From: Ashinkailepas kermadecensis
Taxonomy: Eukaryota > Arthropoda > Thecostraca > Neolepadidae
Assembly: GCA_034440615.1 (NCBI GenBank)
Contig: JAOTOM010003996.1
Location: 1 to 64,000, forward strand
Length of the DNA stretch: 64,000 nucleotides
Reading direction: 5' to 3'
The notes under the pieces were generated by a model. The model had not been told where the DNA came from. It was given only the letters and a program-made list of their open reading frames with translations, and ran no database searches. This document shows positions 43,320-54,545 of this stretch, piece after piece (the stretch's first letter is position 1; the number at the start of each line of letters is the position of its first letter). A program made the translations under genes and the position numbers.

Positions 43320-44390
43320 CCCATCCGCATGTGACCATGGCGATATATCCCTTCTCTACCTGCTGAATTTGAGCAGATATTTTGACGTGATAAACCAGAT
43401 AAAACTGATGTCAAAATTAAGTCTCCACAGCATCGACATATCCTGGTTTTCGGCTCACCTTCAGAAGCACACCCAGAGTGTCAGCCTCACTGACAGTCTG
43501 GGTGTCGCCCAAAAATCTGCCCCGTTGCCCAACAGCATCGGCGTTTTACAAGGAACACATATCTCGGACCTCTGCTCTACTGCGTCTTTTCCAACGACCT
43601 CGGCCTCTTCGCCGAAGATGCAGTGGTTATTTCAATACGCCGACGACCCGAACATTTTGGTCAGTTGTAAAAAGTCTGAAATGAAAACGTCGTCGCTCAC
43701 ATGGAAACAGTTTTGGCCTCCCTCGATATTTGGATTCGAGCAAATGGACTCAAATTAATGCTGCTACGGCTCAGCTGATGCTCTTGAGCAGGCCACAAAA
43801 TATGCGTACCTTCCCACATATCACGGTGAAATTTCGCGATCACGATCTACCCACCATTTCGGAATGCACAAATCTCGAACTTATTTTCGATCACTCGCTC
43901 AGCCGGGACTCGCACGTCTCAGAAGTGACTCGGCGTTGTTTATGATATCTGGGAGGTCTATCGCATCCGACCTTCCGTACCTTCCACCTGCTGTCATCTC
44001 CGCGCTGGTCAATGCCGTGGTCTTCTCACAGATGCGCTATTATATTCCTGTGTACGTTAACGGAACCAAAAAGAATCTACCTCGCATTAAAAAATGAACT
44101 ACTCATCAAAGGTAATCTTCGGCCGCAAAACGTTTGACCATGTTTCTAATCTGCTGATTGGGCTGGCTCAGTGCGGAGAACCTAGCCAGGTACCACACCC
44201 TGTGCCTAACGCACGAGGTGCACCGTCATGGAGAGCCGAAATCACACGTAATATTCGAACATGGAGAAGAGTCAGGTCACGTATTATTCGAAATTTTCTT
44301 CGTGAATCATGCGTAAGCAACCAAATACTGTTGAATTACCCTAGCTCAACTGCAAACAGAAAAATGACTCGCTGACAACACGTATTTTCG
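43320..44390 (+). mobile_element. Degraded Jockey/CR1-type LINE (reverse transcriptase part)
   Basis: Frames read LSRYFDVINQIKLMSKLSLH, then SIDISWFSAHLQKHTQSVSL (motif A and following loop), GVLQGTHISDLC with another frame giving the YC.FSNDLG block, and QYADDPNILVS, which keeps the catalytic YADD. Then follow NAATAQLMLLSRPQNM, SALVNAVVFSQMRYYIPVY and KVIFGRKTFDHVS, the C-terminal blocks. At least four frame changes occur. It is a different subfamily from the copy at 5870. Confidence 0.75.
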
Positions 44391-44733
44391 TATTTAAAAA
44401 AAAATAACATCTCATAATCGGACGGCGAAATTGTAATGTAATCTTGTGACTTTGTTAAAAATCGATAAGCGCACCCTATGCAACACACGATCGAAATACG
44501 TTCGTACATTTAGGAATTGTGGGGTGGTGAGACCAAATCGACCGACCTGGCAACGGCCGGACAGCGTTCAAGGTCCCAGAGGCTTCGTCGGTGCGGTGGA
44601 GCGGCGGTGCGGTGAGACAGCCGATCACGACCTACTTTGACTTTAAAGGCCCAGGGCCATGACATTTGTAGTTCACTACATTGCAATTTACCTTCCAAAT
44701 TATGTGCTCATAACTTCAGTGGTTTCCGATATC

Positions 44734-44826
44734 GAGAGAGTGAGAGTAAGAAAGTAAGAGAGTGAGATAGTAGAGCGTGAGATAGTGAGAGAGAGAGCGC
44801 GAGAGCGAGAGAGAGAGAGAGAGCGG
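44734..44826. repeat. (GA)n-rich microsatellite
   Basis: GAGAGAGTGAGAGTAAGAAA... to GAGAGAGAGAGAGAGCGGGA. Interrupted GA tract that abuts a minus-strand LINE fragment. Confidence 0.9.
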
Positions 44827-44925
44827 GATGTCGAAGGTGACGCCTTCGTTCATGGGTAAGTCGACTGCAGGCAATCAGTACGTGCCGCACTGACAGTGCA
44901 GCATGGCATGCACTTGGACACAACG
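44827..44925 (-). pseudogene. I-type LINE C-terminal fragment
   Basis: The minus strand reads CPSACHAALSVRHVLIACSR, then LTHERRRHLRHPAL. It corresponds to CVKCNAALTVHHVLVACPAY followed by AEERRRHFG in the LINE at 10545, that is, the Cys/His cluster at the end of I-superfamily ORF2. Only about 33 codons remain, ending in the GA tract. Confidence 0.7.
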
Positions 44926-44929
44926 GACT

Positions 44930-45800
44930 GCCATCGCCGGTCAGAAGGTATGCCGTAGCTCAGTAACTACTTATATAATATAATTTGTGTAATATAATTT
45001 GGGAGACGCGGACCTGCGCGCTCGATCTTGTGAAACAAAAGAAGCTTATGAAATTATCGGTATGTTTTAAGCTCATCCAAACCCAATTCTGACCTATTTT
45101 TTGGTGACGACGTTCTATATAGTCCACCTGTGATTATAGTTGCTCTTTTTTGGTAATTTTTCAATTCTGAGTGCATCCGATATTGTTATATGCCCATCGT
45201 ATATGATGTCTGTGTAGTCAAACGAAGGCAGAATTTAAGTTTCGTACAAGTTACAGAGGATTTGCTTTGGGATCTTACCGGAACTAACCAGGTGCTACCG
45301 GGTGCAGGCATAGTGATGGGTACCGCAAATATGAGTGCATGTTTTGTGTGGCGATGGGCGTGCTGGCGGGGGCGGGTAGCGTTTGTCGTACCATGCCGGT
45401 GATCAAGAGTTTTATTGGTTGAAGAAGTTTTTTCGAGAAGCACGTCGGTTCAAGACCAACTTGGTCTTTTGTGCCAATGGAAAAATTGTCCATGAAACAT
45501 GTGTGCTATGATGTGCTAAGTAAATGAATAAATAAATAAACAAACGTCATAGCATTTGTGCAAATCTACTAGACAAAGAAATGAAGTTTTGCTCTGATTA
45601 ATCGCAGAGAATGTGATCAAATATGCCAAGAAGAGCGGTTTCTGTGTAATGCCCGGGACAGAAACCGTGCCAAATTGGGGCGAGAAAATGGTTGGTGGGT
45701 AGATAATGTTTAAGTTGGGTTTCTGCGACTTTTTCTGCGCTTTCTGCCATGACTGGTACGACAGAAACGGGCTGAAAATTTGAGGAATCACTTGAGTCAC
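44930..45800. other. No gene recognised
   Basis: Only short frames and no splice-bounded conserved peptide. AT-rich. Confidence 0.4.
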
Positions 45801-45805
45801 TTGCC

Positions 45806-47150
45806 GCCCCAATAACTCAGTTTGTTAGAGCGCCGACCTGCATTGGTTTCTTCTGCTCCTGCAGAGTTATAGTCGCTTCACGAGTTCTCATAGCTCTCGG
45901 ATATAAGGGTCAGTTGGCAACTGGCCCGGTCAGGTCGGGGACGAGACACCGTGTCACTGGACAGCACACTGAATGTCGCTGGACAGCACACTGAATGTCG
46001 CTGGACAGCACACTGAATGTCGCTGGACAGCACACTGAATGTCGCTGGACAGCACACTGAATGTCGCTGGACATCACACTGAATGTCGCTGGACAGCACA
46101 CTGAATGTCGCTGGACAGCACACTGAATGTCGCTGGACATCACACTGAATATCGCTGGACAGCACACTGAATGTCGCTGGACAGCACACTGAATGTCGCT
46201 GGACATCACACTGAATGTCGCTGGACAGCACACTGAATGCCGCTGGACATCACACTGAATGTCGCTGGACAGCACACTGAATGTCGCTGGACAGCACACT
46301 GAATGTCGCTGGACAGCACACTGAATGTCGCTGGACAGCACACTGAATGTCGCTGGACAGCACACTGAATGTCGCTGGACAGCACACTGAATGTCGCTGG
46401 ACAGCACACTGAATGTCGCTGGACAGCACACTGAATGTCGCTGGACATCACACTGAATGTCGCTGGACAGCACACTGAATGCCGCTGGACAGCACACTGA
46501 ATGTCGCTGGACATCACACTGAATGTCGCTGGACATCACACTGAATGTCGCTGGACATCACACTGAATGTCGCTGGACAGCACACTGAATGTCGCTGGAC
46601 AGCACACTGAATGTCGCTGGCAGCACACTGAATGTCGCTGGACAGCACACGAATGTCGTTGGACAGCACACTGAATGTCGCTGGACAGCACACTGAATGT
46701 CGCTGGACAGCACACTGAATGTCGCTGGACAGCACACTGAATGTCGCTGGACAGCACACTGAATGTCGCTGGACATCACACTGAATGTCGCTGGACAGCA
46801 CACTGAATGCCGCTGGACAGCACACTGAATGTCGCTGGACAGCACACTGAATGTCGCTGGACATCACACTGAATGTCGCTGGACAGACAGCACACTGAAT
46901 GCCGCTGGACAGACACTGAATGTCGCTGGACATCACACTGAATGCCGCTGGACAGCACACTGAATGTCGCTGGACAGCACACTGAATGTCGCTGGACATC
47001 ACACTGAGTGTCGCTGGCAGCACACTGAATGCCGCTGGACAGCAGCACAGTTCAATGTGCATGGACGGCACACTGAACACTCAGTAAAACACTCTGCCAT
47101 TGAATGGAAATTCATAGTTCTGACAATGGACCAAGGGTCACACAACAAGG
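45806..47150 (+). mobile_element. SINE family 2, copy 1, split by an expanded 22-bp satellite
   Basis: The left part (45806-45950) is a diverged SINE copy: AATAACTCAGTTTGTTAGAG, CCGACCTGCATTGGT, GTCGCTTCACGAG, GGGTCAGTTGGCAACTGG and GGGGACGAG. Its continuation (GGACGGCACACTGAACACTC, AGTAAAACACTCTGCCATTG, AATGGAAATTCATAG) resumes at about 47060. Between them lie about 50 satellite units. The intact copy at 47181 shows the two parts side by side. Confidence 0.8.
45952..47049 (+). repeat. 22-bp satellite, about 50 units, derived from the SINE body
   Basis: The unit is GTCGCTGGACAGCACACTGA+AT, with common variants GACATCAC and GCCGCTGG. Most units are 22 bp; a few are 1-4 bp longer or shorter. 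It aligns with the SINE sequence GTCGGTGCATTGACGGCACG+TTAAACT at 47341-47367 of the intact copy (GTCG.TG....GAC.GCAC..T.AA). The Cys/Gln/Ser-rich frames on the minus strand (VLSSDIQCAVQRHSVCCPAT) are products of the 66-bp frame cycle, not genes. Confidence 0.95.
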
Positions 47151-47180
47151 TGGCAACCGGGTCACACAACTGGGGTACCG

Positions 47181-47530
47181 CCCCGGTAGCTCAGTTGGTT
47201 AGAGCGTTGGCCTGCACTGGTCTCCCCTGTCCCGGTAACACAGGGTTCGAGTCGCTTCACGAGCTCGCATTTAGCCCCTGGCTGGGAGGGTCAGTTGGCA
47301 GCTGGTCCGATAAGGCCGGGGACGAGCTACCGGGCGGCGGTGTCGGTGCATTGACGGCACGTTAAACTTTCGGTCAAAATTATGCCGTTCAACTGGAATT
47401 CATGGATCGGGTGGTGGTGCCAGCGTTCACGCAACAAGCTCTGCTTAGCAATAAATGATTTGTGGTTCATAAAACCACCCCAGCAATAACTCGGTTTAAA
47501 TTTATTTAAAAAAGAAAGAAAAAAATTTCG
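47181..47530 (+). mobile_element. SINE family 2, copy 2 (intact reference copy)
   Basis: tRNA-like head with a consensus A box (TAGCTCAGTTGG, 47187) and B box (GGTTCGAGTCG), of the Ala/Ile-like GGTTAGAGCGTTGGCCTGCA type. The body GGGGACGAGCTACCGGGCGG, then GTGTCGGTGCATTGACGGCA, then CGTTAAACTTTCGGTC and GTTCAACTGGAATTCATGGA. It ends near 47525 in an A-rich tail (AAAAAAGAAAGAAAAAAA). Different in head, body and tail from SINE family 1. Confidence 0.85.
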
Positions 47531-48420
47531 AATTAGCATGGGGTATAACGCAATCCCAACAATAAATCATACTAATATTTTGAGGAAAAAATTCGCGAGT
47601 TGTATGTTTGTGATGTACAATGGCTTGTTTCCAGGCAACGAAGAGTCACTGAAGGCGACATCTACGCGCTACGTGCACCAATGCTAATCCATTGGCTCTA
47701 AAGACAACTTAACCCATGCATTGCTGGATAATTTTCTACCCTTATAGTGCGGTGGGAGGGTAAAGTGACTCGCCTCTCCAATGACGTTTCCCCGTGAGTA
47801 AGACAGAGATACGCAGCATGTGACTACATTGTTGATATATTAGCGTTGCATTTATCTATTTCTTTCGGATGAACTTCCAGGTCAGGTCAAGCAGGAGATT
47901 GTCGGGATGCAGTCGGTCACTCGTCTTCGCCATAATTTCCGGACCCTGGTCGTAGCACAAATATGATCTCGTGCTTCAATATTGATGATATGCAAACTGA
48001 GGACATAGTCTGACATAGGTCACATATGGAAAGCTCAAAGTAGCCCCCGGTGATAACTAGGCCGAAAAGCTGAAGATGAAAATCAGATGACATGAGTGGT
48101 ACTACCTGATTCCAGGGGTATATATAAGCCACTCTGGCTATAAAATTGTTTCATTGGTTTAAATAAAGTGCCCGCCATGAATAAATCACATTTGACGATC
48201 AGTTGGGAACACATGGGGCAGAAGGCCAGGAATGGCGTACGTCAAAATGGCTTTACAGTAGAAATGTATCCTGACCATATAACGCATATATTTCTACTGA
48301 TTGCGGAACCATTTCCTAAGGCATCTATCTGAAAGCAGGCATCTAAGCCATCTGAAATATCTGTGTTCAAGAAACAACCGTTTACTTAACGATTACGTTA
48401 TAAGAATTTAATTTGGCGCG
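47531..48420. other. No gene recognised
   Basis: Short frames only. AT-rich, without tandem structure. Confidence 0.4.
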
Positions 48421-48699
48421 TGTGCGACATTGGCTGTAAATAGTCGGAAGCAAACAAACGCCGTACATTTGGCGAGGGGGCAGATTTTACGGCTCTCAGG
48501 CGGCGCTTTGCCGCGTGTTCTCAGTTATTTTCCTTTTTTAATTTATTCACTTTTTCTATGGAACGTTTCAAAACTTTGGAGCAGAACGTACGCCGTACGG
48601 TCTGCACCAAATTTAACTTTGAAATTTGGTCTAAGGAAATTTCACTTGGGGGGACCGGGGAGAGAGATTTCGCACCCCGCTAGGCCTTGGAGCGGTCAT

Positions 48700-49270
48700 T
48701 TTTAGGATGAGCCAAGGCATTGTTCACCTACCACGGGCGTCGGGCAGTATGGAATATTTCCATTTTTACGGCGGATACTTTGAACCTCCTGCGCCGAATT
48801 TATGTGCGATATTGCCCCGAATTGAAAGTCGATCACCCTCCGCCCAAATTTAGCCGCGTTTCGCCGAAAATCAGCCTGTTCTTGTGACACGAGGGCCAGA
48901 TTGGAAAAAATACGCGTTGCGGTGGATACCTATATCCGCCATAGTGGCGGCTGTGCAAATATTTCGACGTCGATATCCGCCGTAGTGGCCCTGTGCTGAA
49001 ATCTCGTCGCAGGTATTCGCCGTGGCAGCTCTGCGCCGAAACTCGGCATAATGGAAATTGGCTGACCGCACCTCCGGTCGCCTGTTGCCGGTTGCCATTG
49101 AGCGGCAGACTTTGCGACTAAATGGTGGTGATCCTCCCCCCTCCCCTCCCGTCGCCAGTGTCCCGAGGAGAAGCTGATTCTCGGGGCAGTGTGGCTAAAT
49201 TTCAGCGCTTAGAATGATCGAATTTCGGCGCAAGAGGTCCAACGTATCCGCCGTAAGATCTGGATAAGTT
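48700..49270. repeat. TATCCGCCGTAGTGG / GCGCCGAA-type degenerate repeats upstream of the large ORF
   Basis: Words such as ACGGCGGATACTTTGAACCT, GATATCCGCCGTAGTGG, CCTATATCCGCCATAGTGG, AGGTATTCGCCGTGGCAGCT and GCGCCGAAA.TC recur. They probably belong to the 5' region of the element that carries the ORF at 49367. Confidence 0.45.
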
Positions 49271-49350
49271 CCGCTCACTTTAAAGCCTGTTCCTTCATTT
49301 GTAAATTACGAATGAAATGCGGCATAAATGAAATCAATGACAACGCAATG

Positions 49351-49362
49351 CCTTTTTTTCAG
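49351..49362 (+). promoter_or_regulatory. 3' splice-site-like sequence before the large ORF
   Basis: CCTTTTTTTCAG lies five bases before the ATG at 49367. A spliced 5' leader would make MSEKLGG the natural start instead of the ATG at 49328. Confidence 0.45.
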
Positions 49363-49366
49363 AAAA

Positions 49367-51766
49367 ATGTCTGAGAAACTTGGTGGCGCGGGAAGTAGCA
49401 AAGGTGCGAGCCAGGGAGGCAGCAACATCAAGACCAGATCTGACGGGCCGTTCTACGATTTTGATGATGACTTCCCTCCGATTAAATACTTCAGCCCTGC
49501 CAACAAGCTGCCAACCTACAAAAGCGTGGTGGGGTTGCTGAGGTACAACCTTGAGGTGGAAGGGAAAGGAGCGGTGACCTCGAAGATGGGAGAGAGAGAG
49601 GTGGCCAAGCAGATATTCGCCAAGTGGTACCACGACACTGTGTACTGTAAGTCAGTTGATGCAATAGAAAGTCAGGTGGCAAAAGTTCATAGCCTGTATG
49701 TGAAGGGGAAACAGAGGCAGGCACAAGGGAGGACCAACGAGGCCGACTTTCAGTTGTTTATGAAGTTGTTTGACAAGAAAGATCAGCTCTTCGATGTCTA
49801 CGCTGACAAGGCAACCAGGAGGAACAAATGTCGGGAGGAGTGGGGGCTGAAGATGACGGACAGAGATGTCAAGTACTACGAGGATCAGAAGGGCCCCAGG
49901 CTGCAGGACTGTGACAACCGGTGCGACCCTGTCTTCTACCACATCTGGCTGAAGAATCAGAGACTGCAGGAAGCTCATGATCAGTATAAGAAAGACAAGG
50001 CAGAGCAGTTCAGGTACAAGTCTCTGGATGCCGTGAAGAAGGTGCTTCAAGAGAATGGCGAGATTGTCAGTCCCAGCAGTGACAGTGGTGAGGATACCCC
50101 AGAGGAACAGGAGGACACTATGCTGGATGAAGCAGAGGGAGAAGCTGAGGTGGAGTCAGAGCCTCCCAAGAAGAAAAAGAAAACATACCAGCAAACCGAG
50201 GCCTCAGGCCACGCTCCTCTTCCTGAAAAGTTCATGCACATAAGGGAGTCGGAGAGAAAGGTGAAGGACAGCTTCTACAGAGCATGCGGAAATCTCTCTG
50301 GCCTCGGTCTGTCAATTCCTGAAGCTGCTGGAGCCGTGGTGGTCGTTGCCAACACCATGTTTGGAATGAACTGGAAAATGGCCAATGAGAATGAAAACAC
50401 ATTTGATGCAGACACCGCCCCCACAGACAGAAACATCAGGACCTCCCTCCAGCTGCAGGAGGTGGAGGGGATGGCCAGGGAGGTAGAGGAGGTCATGAAG
50501 GGGAAGCAGGAGGGCAGGGCCATCACTCATGCCTCGGACAGCACCAGCAAGAAAACGGTCGGGCAGTTCATTGTCCAGGGACTGCACGTGGGCCAGAGCT
50601 GTCCTCTGCCCATTCCAATCCTTCCAATCTACGGAGAAAAGGCTGAGGATGTCGCCATGCAGGTCGACATGGGCATGGAGATCATGGCGGTGTGCAAGGG
50701 CATGACATCTGCGGAGTTGTACAAGGAGGTGGACACGCATATGGCCGACAGTACTGAACACAACAAGCGGATTTCCTCACTGATGGCAGAGATGCACAGT
50801 CTGGAGACCAAAGCGGGCCAAATATTTTGCGGCACACACACCACCCTGGGATTCGCTGCTGGAATGAACAAGGTCATGAGGCTGGTGGAGTCAGACATGA
50901 AGACGGAGCAAGTAGTGAAGGGTTTTATGGTGGATCTAGACTATGACTCCAAGAACTCCAGTCTGGCAGGGCAGGCTCTCGATATGATCCTGCGTTTGGT
51001 CGCTCCAGAATACAGTCACAAACCATGGAACCGGAACAAAGAGTACACGGTCTTCCTGAAGGAGAGGGACCTGGAGGGGAACTTGTTCTGCTACAAGGAC
51101 GCCAGGTTTGGCTGCCTGTCCAAGGCCGCGGCCATCGCCATCTACAACTTCGACAACATCAGCGACTTCCTGGAGCAGTTCCCGGACATCAACAACAGAC
51201 TGGCCTGTCTGGTCAGGGAGGTCATGGACTTGCCTTACCTGAAGGCTGTCCTGGTGGTGTGGGCCACCCTCGGCCTGCACCTGGTGGAGCCCTTTTACGC
51301 CATCACTATCCAGGAGGGGGCCACCCACAGCAGCCTCACCGCGTTCTACAAGGGACTCTACAGCAGCATGGCGAGACCTGTGGACATGGAGTTCTTCAGC
51401 TGTGTCAGGCCCATGCTGGATGGGGTGGGGCAGGACCTGTTCACCGGCGTCAAGGAGAACTACGGCCAGGAGGTGGTGGAGGCCGTGGTCGGCATGGCAG
51501 TGCAGCACAGGGAGGAGGTGATCAAGCTGGCAAACCTCACCATGGCAGAGCTGAGGGTTGTATTGGCCAGGCAGCGAAGGGATTATGGCATAGATCAGGA
51601 AGCCTTCCGTCCTCAGTTTCCCATCCGGGAGCAGGCAGTCAACATAGATGACACTCCAGTACATGACATTGGAATGGAGAGGATCTGTGGTAAGGTGGAC
51701 CACAGGCTGGAGAAGCTCAAGAACCTGAACGCAGTGAGCAGGTCCATCATACTCCAGAAAACCTAG
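49367..51766 (+). CDS. Large transposon-type protein, unassigned family (799 aa, ends at an internal TAG)
   Basis: Uninterrupted frame of 799 codons from the ATG at 49367 (812 from 49328). Visible parts: a Gly/Ser-rich start; YDFDDDFPPIKYF; a Lys-rich nuclear-localisation-like run PPKKKKKTYQQ near residue 280, after an acidic stretch; CGTHTTLGFAAGMNKVM near residue 500; GNLFCYKDARFGCLSKAAAI near residue 580; and LACLVREVMDLPYLKAVLVV near residue 625. I recognise the pattern from uncharacterised high-copy proteins of invertebrate genomes with a possible hAT-like core, but cannot place a catalytic triad. Coding continues past TAG 51764-51766. Codon use is GC-rich and even, unlike the flanking AT-rich DNA. 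Confidence 0.6.
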   Translation: MSEKLGGAGSSKGASQGGSNIKTRSDGPFYDFDDDFPPIKYFSPANKLPTYKSVVGLLRYNLEVEGKGAVTSKMGEREVAKQIFAKWYHDTVYCKSVDAIESQVAKVHSLYVKGKQRQAQGRTNEADFQLFMKLFDKKDQLFDVYADKATRRNKCREEWGLKMTDRDVKYYEDQKGPRLQDCDNRCDPVFYHIWLKNQRLQEAHDQYKKDKAEQFRYKSLDAVKKVLQENGEIVSPSSDSGEDTPEEQEDTMLDEAEGEAEVESEPPKKKKKTYQQTEASGHAPLPEKFMHIRESERKVKDSFYRACGNLSGLGLSIPEAAGAVVVVANTMFGMNWKMANENENTFDADTAPTDRNIRTSLQLQEVEGMAREVEEVMKGKQEGRAITHASDSTSKKTVGQFIVQGLHVGQSCPLPIPILPIYGEKAEDVAMQVDMGMEIMAVCKGMTSAELYKEVDTHMADSTEHNKRISSLMAEMHSLETKAGQIFCGTHTTLGFAAGMNKVMRLVESDMKTEQVVKGFMVDLDYDSKNSSLAGQALDMILRLVAPEYSHKPWNRNKEYTVFLKERDLEGNLFCYKDARFGCLSKAAAIAIYNFDNISDFLEQFPDINNRLACLVREVMDLPYLKAVLVVWATLGLHLVEPFYAITIQEGATHSSLTAFYKGLYSSMARPVDMEFFSCVRPMLDGVGQDLFTGVKENYGQEVVEAVVGMAVQHREEVIKLANLTMAELRVVLARQRRDYGIDQEAFRPQFPIREQAVNIDDTPVHDIGMERICGKVDHRLEKLKNLNAVSRSIILQKT

Positions 51767-52254
51767 GCCCTGAGAGAAGGCAAGCCGGACAACTTCCGAA
51801 GCTACAAGAAGGAGATGGAGGATGTCAAGGAACTGAAGCTGATGTGGAGCGAGAAGATGAAGAGGAATCAGGAGAAGCAGGAGCTAGCCAAGAGGAAGGA
51901 AGAGAGGAGGCTGGACATCCTGGACTTCCTCAAATCCAAGGGGGACCTTTCATTGACGCCAGTGAAGTGGATACGTATCTGGCCAGGGAGGATCTGGAGG
52001 ACAAGGAGAAGGTGAAGAGGATGAAGTCCGAGATGCTGTTTGCCAGGGACAGCTCCACCCTCCTCCCCAAGATCCATCCTCTCTTCAAGGTACAAATCAC
52101 CGTTCCTGAGACAGGGAAGAGAATACAGAAGACCGCTGCTGAGTACGGCGAGGTGCTGATGTCACTGCTGGGGAAGAGGAGCAACAGGGCGACGATCCAG
52201 TACACCAGCTTCCAGGGGACCCTGGAGAAGATGGTGAGGGGGGAGGGGACGTGA
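51767..52254 (+). pseudogene. C-terminal continuation of the large transposon ORF (stop and frameshift)
   Basis: After the TAG the same frame reads ALREGKPDNFRSYKKEMEDV and on through a coiled-coil-like Lys/Glu/Arg stretch to LDILDFLKSKG. One base appears missing from the G run at 51941-51944. The next frame then continues GPFIDASEVDTYLAREDLED, LFARDSSTLLPKIHPLFKVQ and ...TIQYTSFQGTLEKMV to a stop at 52254. The continuous sense of the peptide across both lesions indicates one original protein of about 960 residues. Confidence 0.65.
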
Positions 52255-53980
52255 AGAGGATGGCCAGAAACTAAGTGTATGACAACCTCTGTATGTCCGT
52301 TTGTTACTTTTGTGTAGATACATTGTTCTGGATCCGTCGTTTGTGTGCAGCCGTGGTAGGTGTTGGCCGGCAGATGGGCGGAAAATCTAAATTCGCGATA
52401 CCTGAATAGCGGGACCTTTTTTCTCTGCTAGAACCCAGCGGTTAGGCTCAAATGGCTTATATATGTTGGAGGCATAAGCCAAGTTTACTCACGTCTCTTA
52501 ATTTTACCCTTCCAATTTACCACCGGGGCCCAGAACTTCTGGGCGTTTGTATTTATACGGCCGGAAGGACTGCATTTTGTCCTCGAGCCTTGTGCAGAAG
52601 TTAATTCGATCGTACAACGCATATTTGTGATTGACCCGCTCAGTACAGGATGTGGATGACCCGCTCAGTACAGGATTGAGGTGGCAAATTCCCCCCTCAC
52701 AAGCACACAGAACAACACCGATACCCCATATAAAATGAGACGAATGATGTTTTTAAATGCATGTTCTTCCTACAAACTTGTCTTCTGTGATTACAGCCTG
52801 CATGATTTGAGCTTCCCAGCTTCAATACCTCCTCAATTACGTCATTTACAAAACTGTACAGCACAGCGAAAACGATAGGCGTGGCGGGATGGTATTTGAA
52901 GGTTTTGCGTTATTTATGTATTGCCATTGTTACATTGTTGCATTGTCATTTATGCATTGTTGTTCAATGCTTTTTCTTGCCGTGAATTTATTTGCTGTAT
53001 ATTTATTATTTCAGCTGTTGTGCCAGGTACCTTGCAGCCAGCACCAAATGTTATAAAAATAAATGAATCCCTAAGATGGCGATCAGAAAACCAACTCAGT
53101 CAACTTCTCGTTGTCACCTTCGCGAAATTGTCGTCCTAGGACTGAGAAATGATCGTTTAAACTTGCTTATGACAACAAGCTGATGGGAATGACTGATGAA
53201 CAGTAGTGATGAATCTAACTAAATTCAGTTAGACTTGGTGGACATAGAAGTGGGTTGATCAATGGGAGATATCTTTAAATATACTCAGCACCAGCCCCGC
53301 CAGCTCGCTGCAATCTAGAGGCCAGCGGGAAGATTCCTCTGGTCAGAAAGCATTAAGACATTGGTTTGTTTGGCCACTTAAGTATTTATTCACATATTAC
53401 TTATTTATACCCTGGTATGGCTCAGTTCTCAGCGGAAAAAAAAGATTATTGCTATTTCGTTTTGCGTAAGTGATGCACCATGCCAAGAGCAAACAAAACA
53501 TCAATATGAAATCATGTTTCCCATTCTGGAACCATACTAATAGTCTAAAAAAAACAATAGGAGGCCCTAAACACAGTGGAGGCCCCATTTCGGAGGGCAG
53601 TAGGCCCCCTTTCAACATTGCCCCCCCCACCCCCTGGAAGTATTTCATGGCGACGCAACTGGACTACCTAGCTCGTACATAGAGCACATCGAACAAAATG
53701 ACCCATTATGGTCATAGATTCATTTCAGTTCGCAAAGGATGCCCAAAATAAAGTAACTGTGCCAAATTCTTGGGCCAAATTATCTGTAAATCCTAACTTT
53801 TCCTGCTAATTTCCGCAATATTTTACTTGGTGCCATGAATTAACACAATGACATTGGCTATGACTCATGGATGCAGCACATGCAAGCGTATGATGTACAA
53901 TTTCAAAGTTTGATCTGTGTTCACTAAATATATTTTTAACTTTGCGCTTTTGCCATCGATGGGGTACCGATTACAAACTT
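52255..53980. other. No gene recognised
   Basis: Short frames only. A duplicated GATGACCCGCTCAGTACAGG lies at 52631-52678. No inverted copy of the region upstream of 49328 was found that would mark transposon ends. Confidence 0.4.
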
Positions 53981-53984
53981 CCTG

Positions 53985-54265
53985 AATCTAATAATCGGAT
54001 GGACATTCGCGCCGAATAATCTCCCATCGGGCAAGAAAGCAGCACATCCAAACATGTCACCTTCGAGGTCAACGTTTGACCTAGGGTCAAGACACACACT
54101 ACATTACGCCCAATAGGAAAATCACTGGGTACTTAATAACATTTTCCTGAATACATTTATCGGATGGATATTGGCGCCGCATAGTCTCTCATCGAGCAAG
54201 GAAGCAGCAGATCTTAGCATGTGACTATCAAGGTCAATATTTGACCTCAGGTCAGGATTTAATAA
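53985..54265 (+). repeat. Family C repeats (GGTCAA-rich), two + units
   Basis: Unit words: CCTGAATACATTTATCGGAT, GGATATTGGCGCCGAATAAT, CTCCCATCGGGCAAGAAAGC, AGCACATC, ATGTGACCTTCRAGGTCAA and TTTGACCTCAGGTCA. Other copies: 55980-56160 (+), 56175-56345 (-) and 57640-57775 (-). Confidence 0.75.
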
Positions 54266-54339
54266 ATTCATAAAACCAAAGTGGTTCACTGGGGTGCCAT
54301 ATGTTGGCCAGACGAACCAATACATGTAGATTACTATCT

Positions 54340-54545
54340 TAACACTGATACATGCACAATCGATATAAGAAGCAACACACTGCGTGATCTGACTTTCATC
54401 GGTGATACATTTATCAGGTATCACTAGCGTTCCATTCAGCAACGCATTCAGAAATGCATTCATCGCTATCCTCTGATTCAACTGAAAATTGGACACAAGC
54501 TTCACAGCTGTGTCACTTTGTGCATGTGCACAGCACATGCACCAC
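54340..54545 (+). repeat. Family D repeat, copy 1
   Basis: Near-identical to 55585-55800 (+) and inverted at 56545-56745. Shared words: CACAATCGATATAAGAAGCA, ACACACTGCGTGAT, GATACATTTATCAGGTATCA, CTAGCGTTCCA and GAAATGCATTC. It follows family C and probably belongs to the same composite repeat. Confidence 0.75.

Noticed and set aside
45878..47080. Frames of up to 209 codons with VLSSDIQCAVQRHSVCCPAT repeats
   Set aside because: 22-bp satellite units cycle through three frames every 66 bp; no start context, no non-repeat sequence.
51025..51703. Open frames of 208 codons (+) and 255 codons (-) inside the large ORF
   Set aside because: Shadow frames of the 799-codon transposon ORF, whose peptide is far more protein-like.
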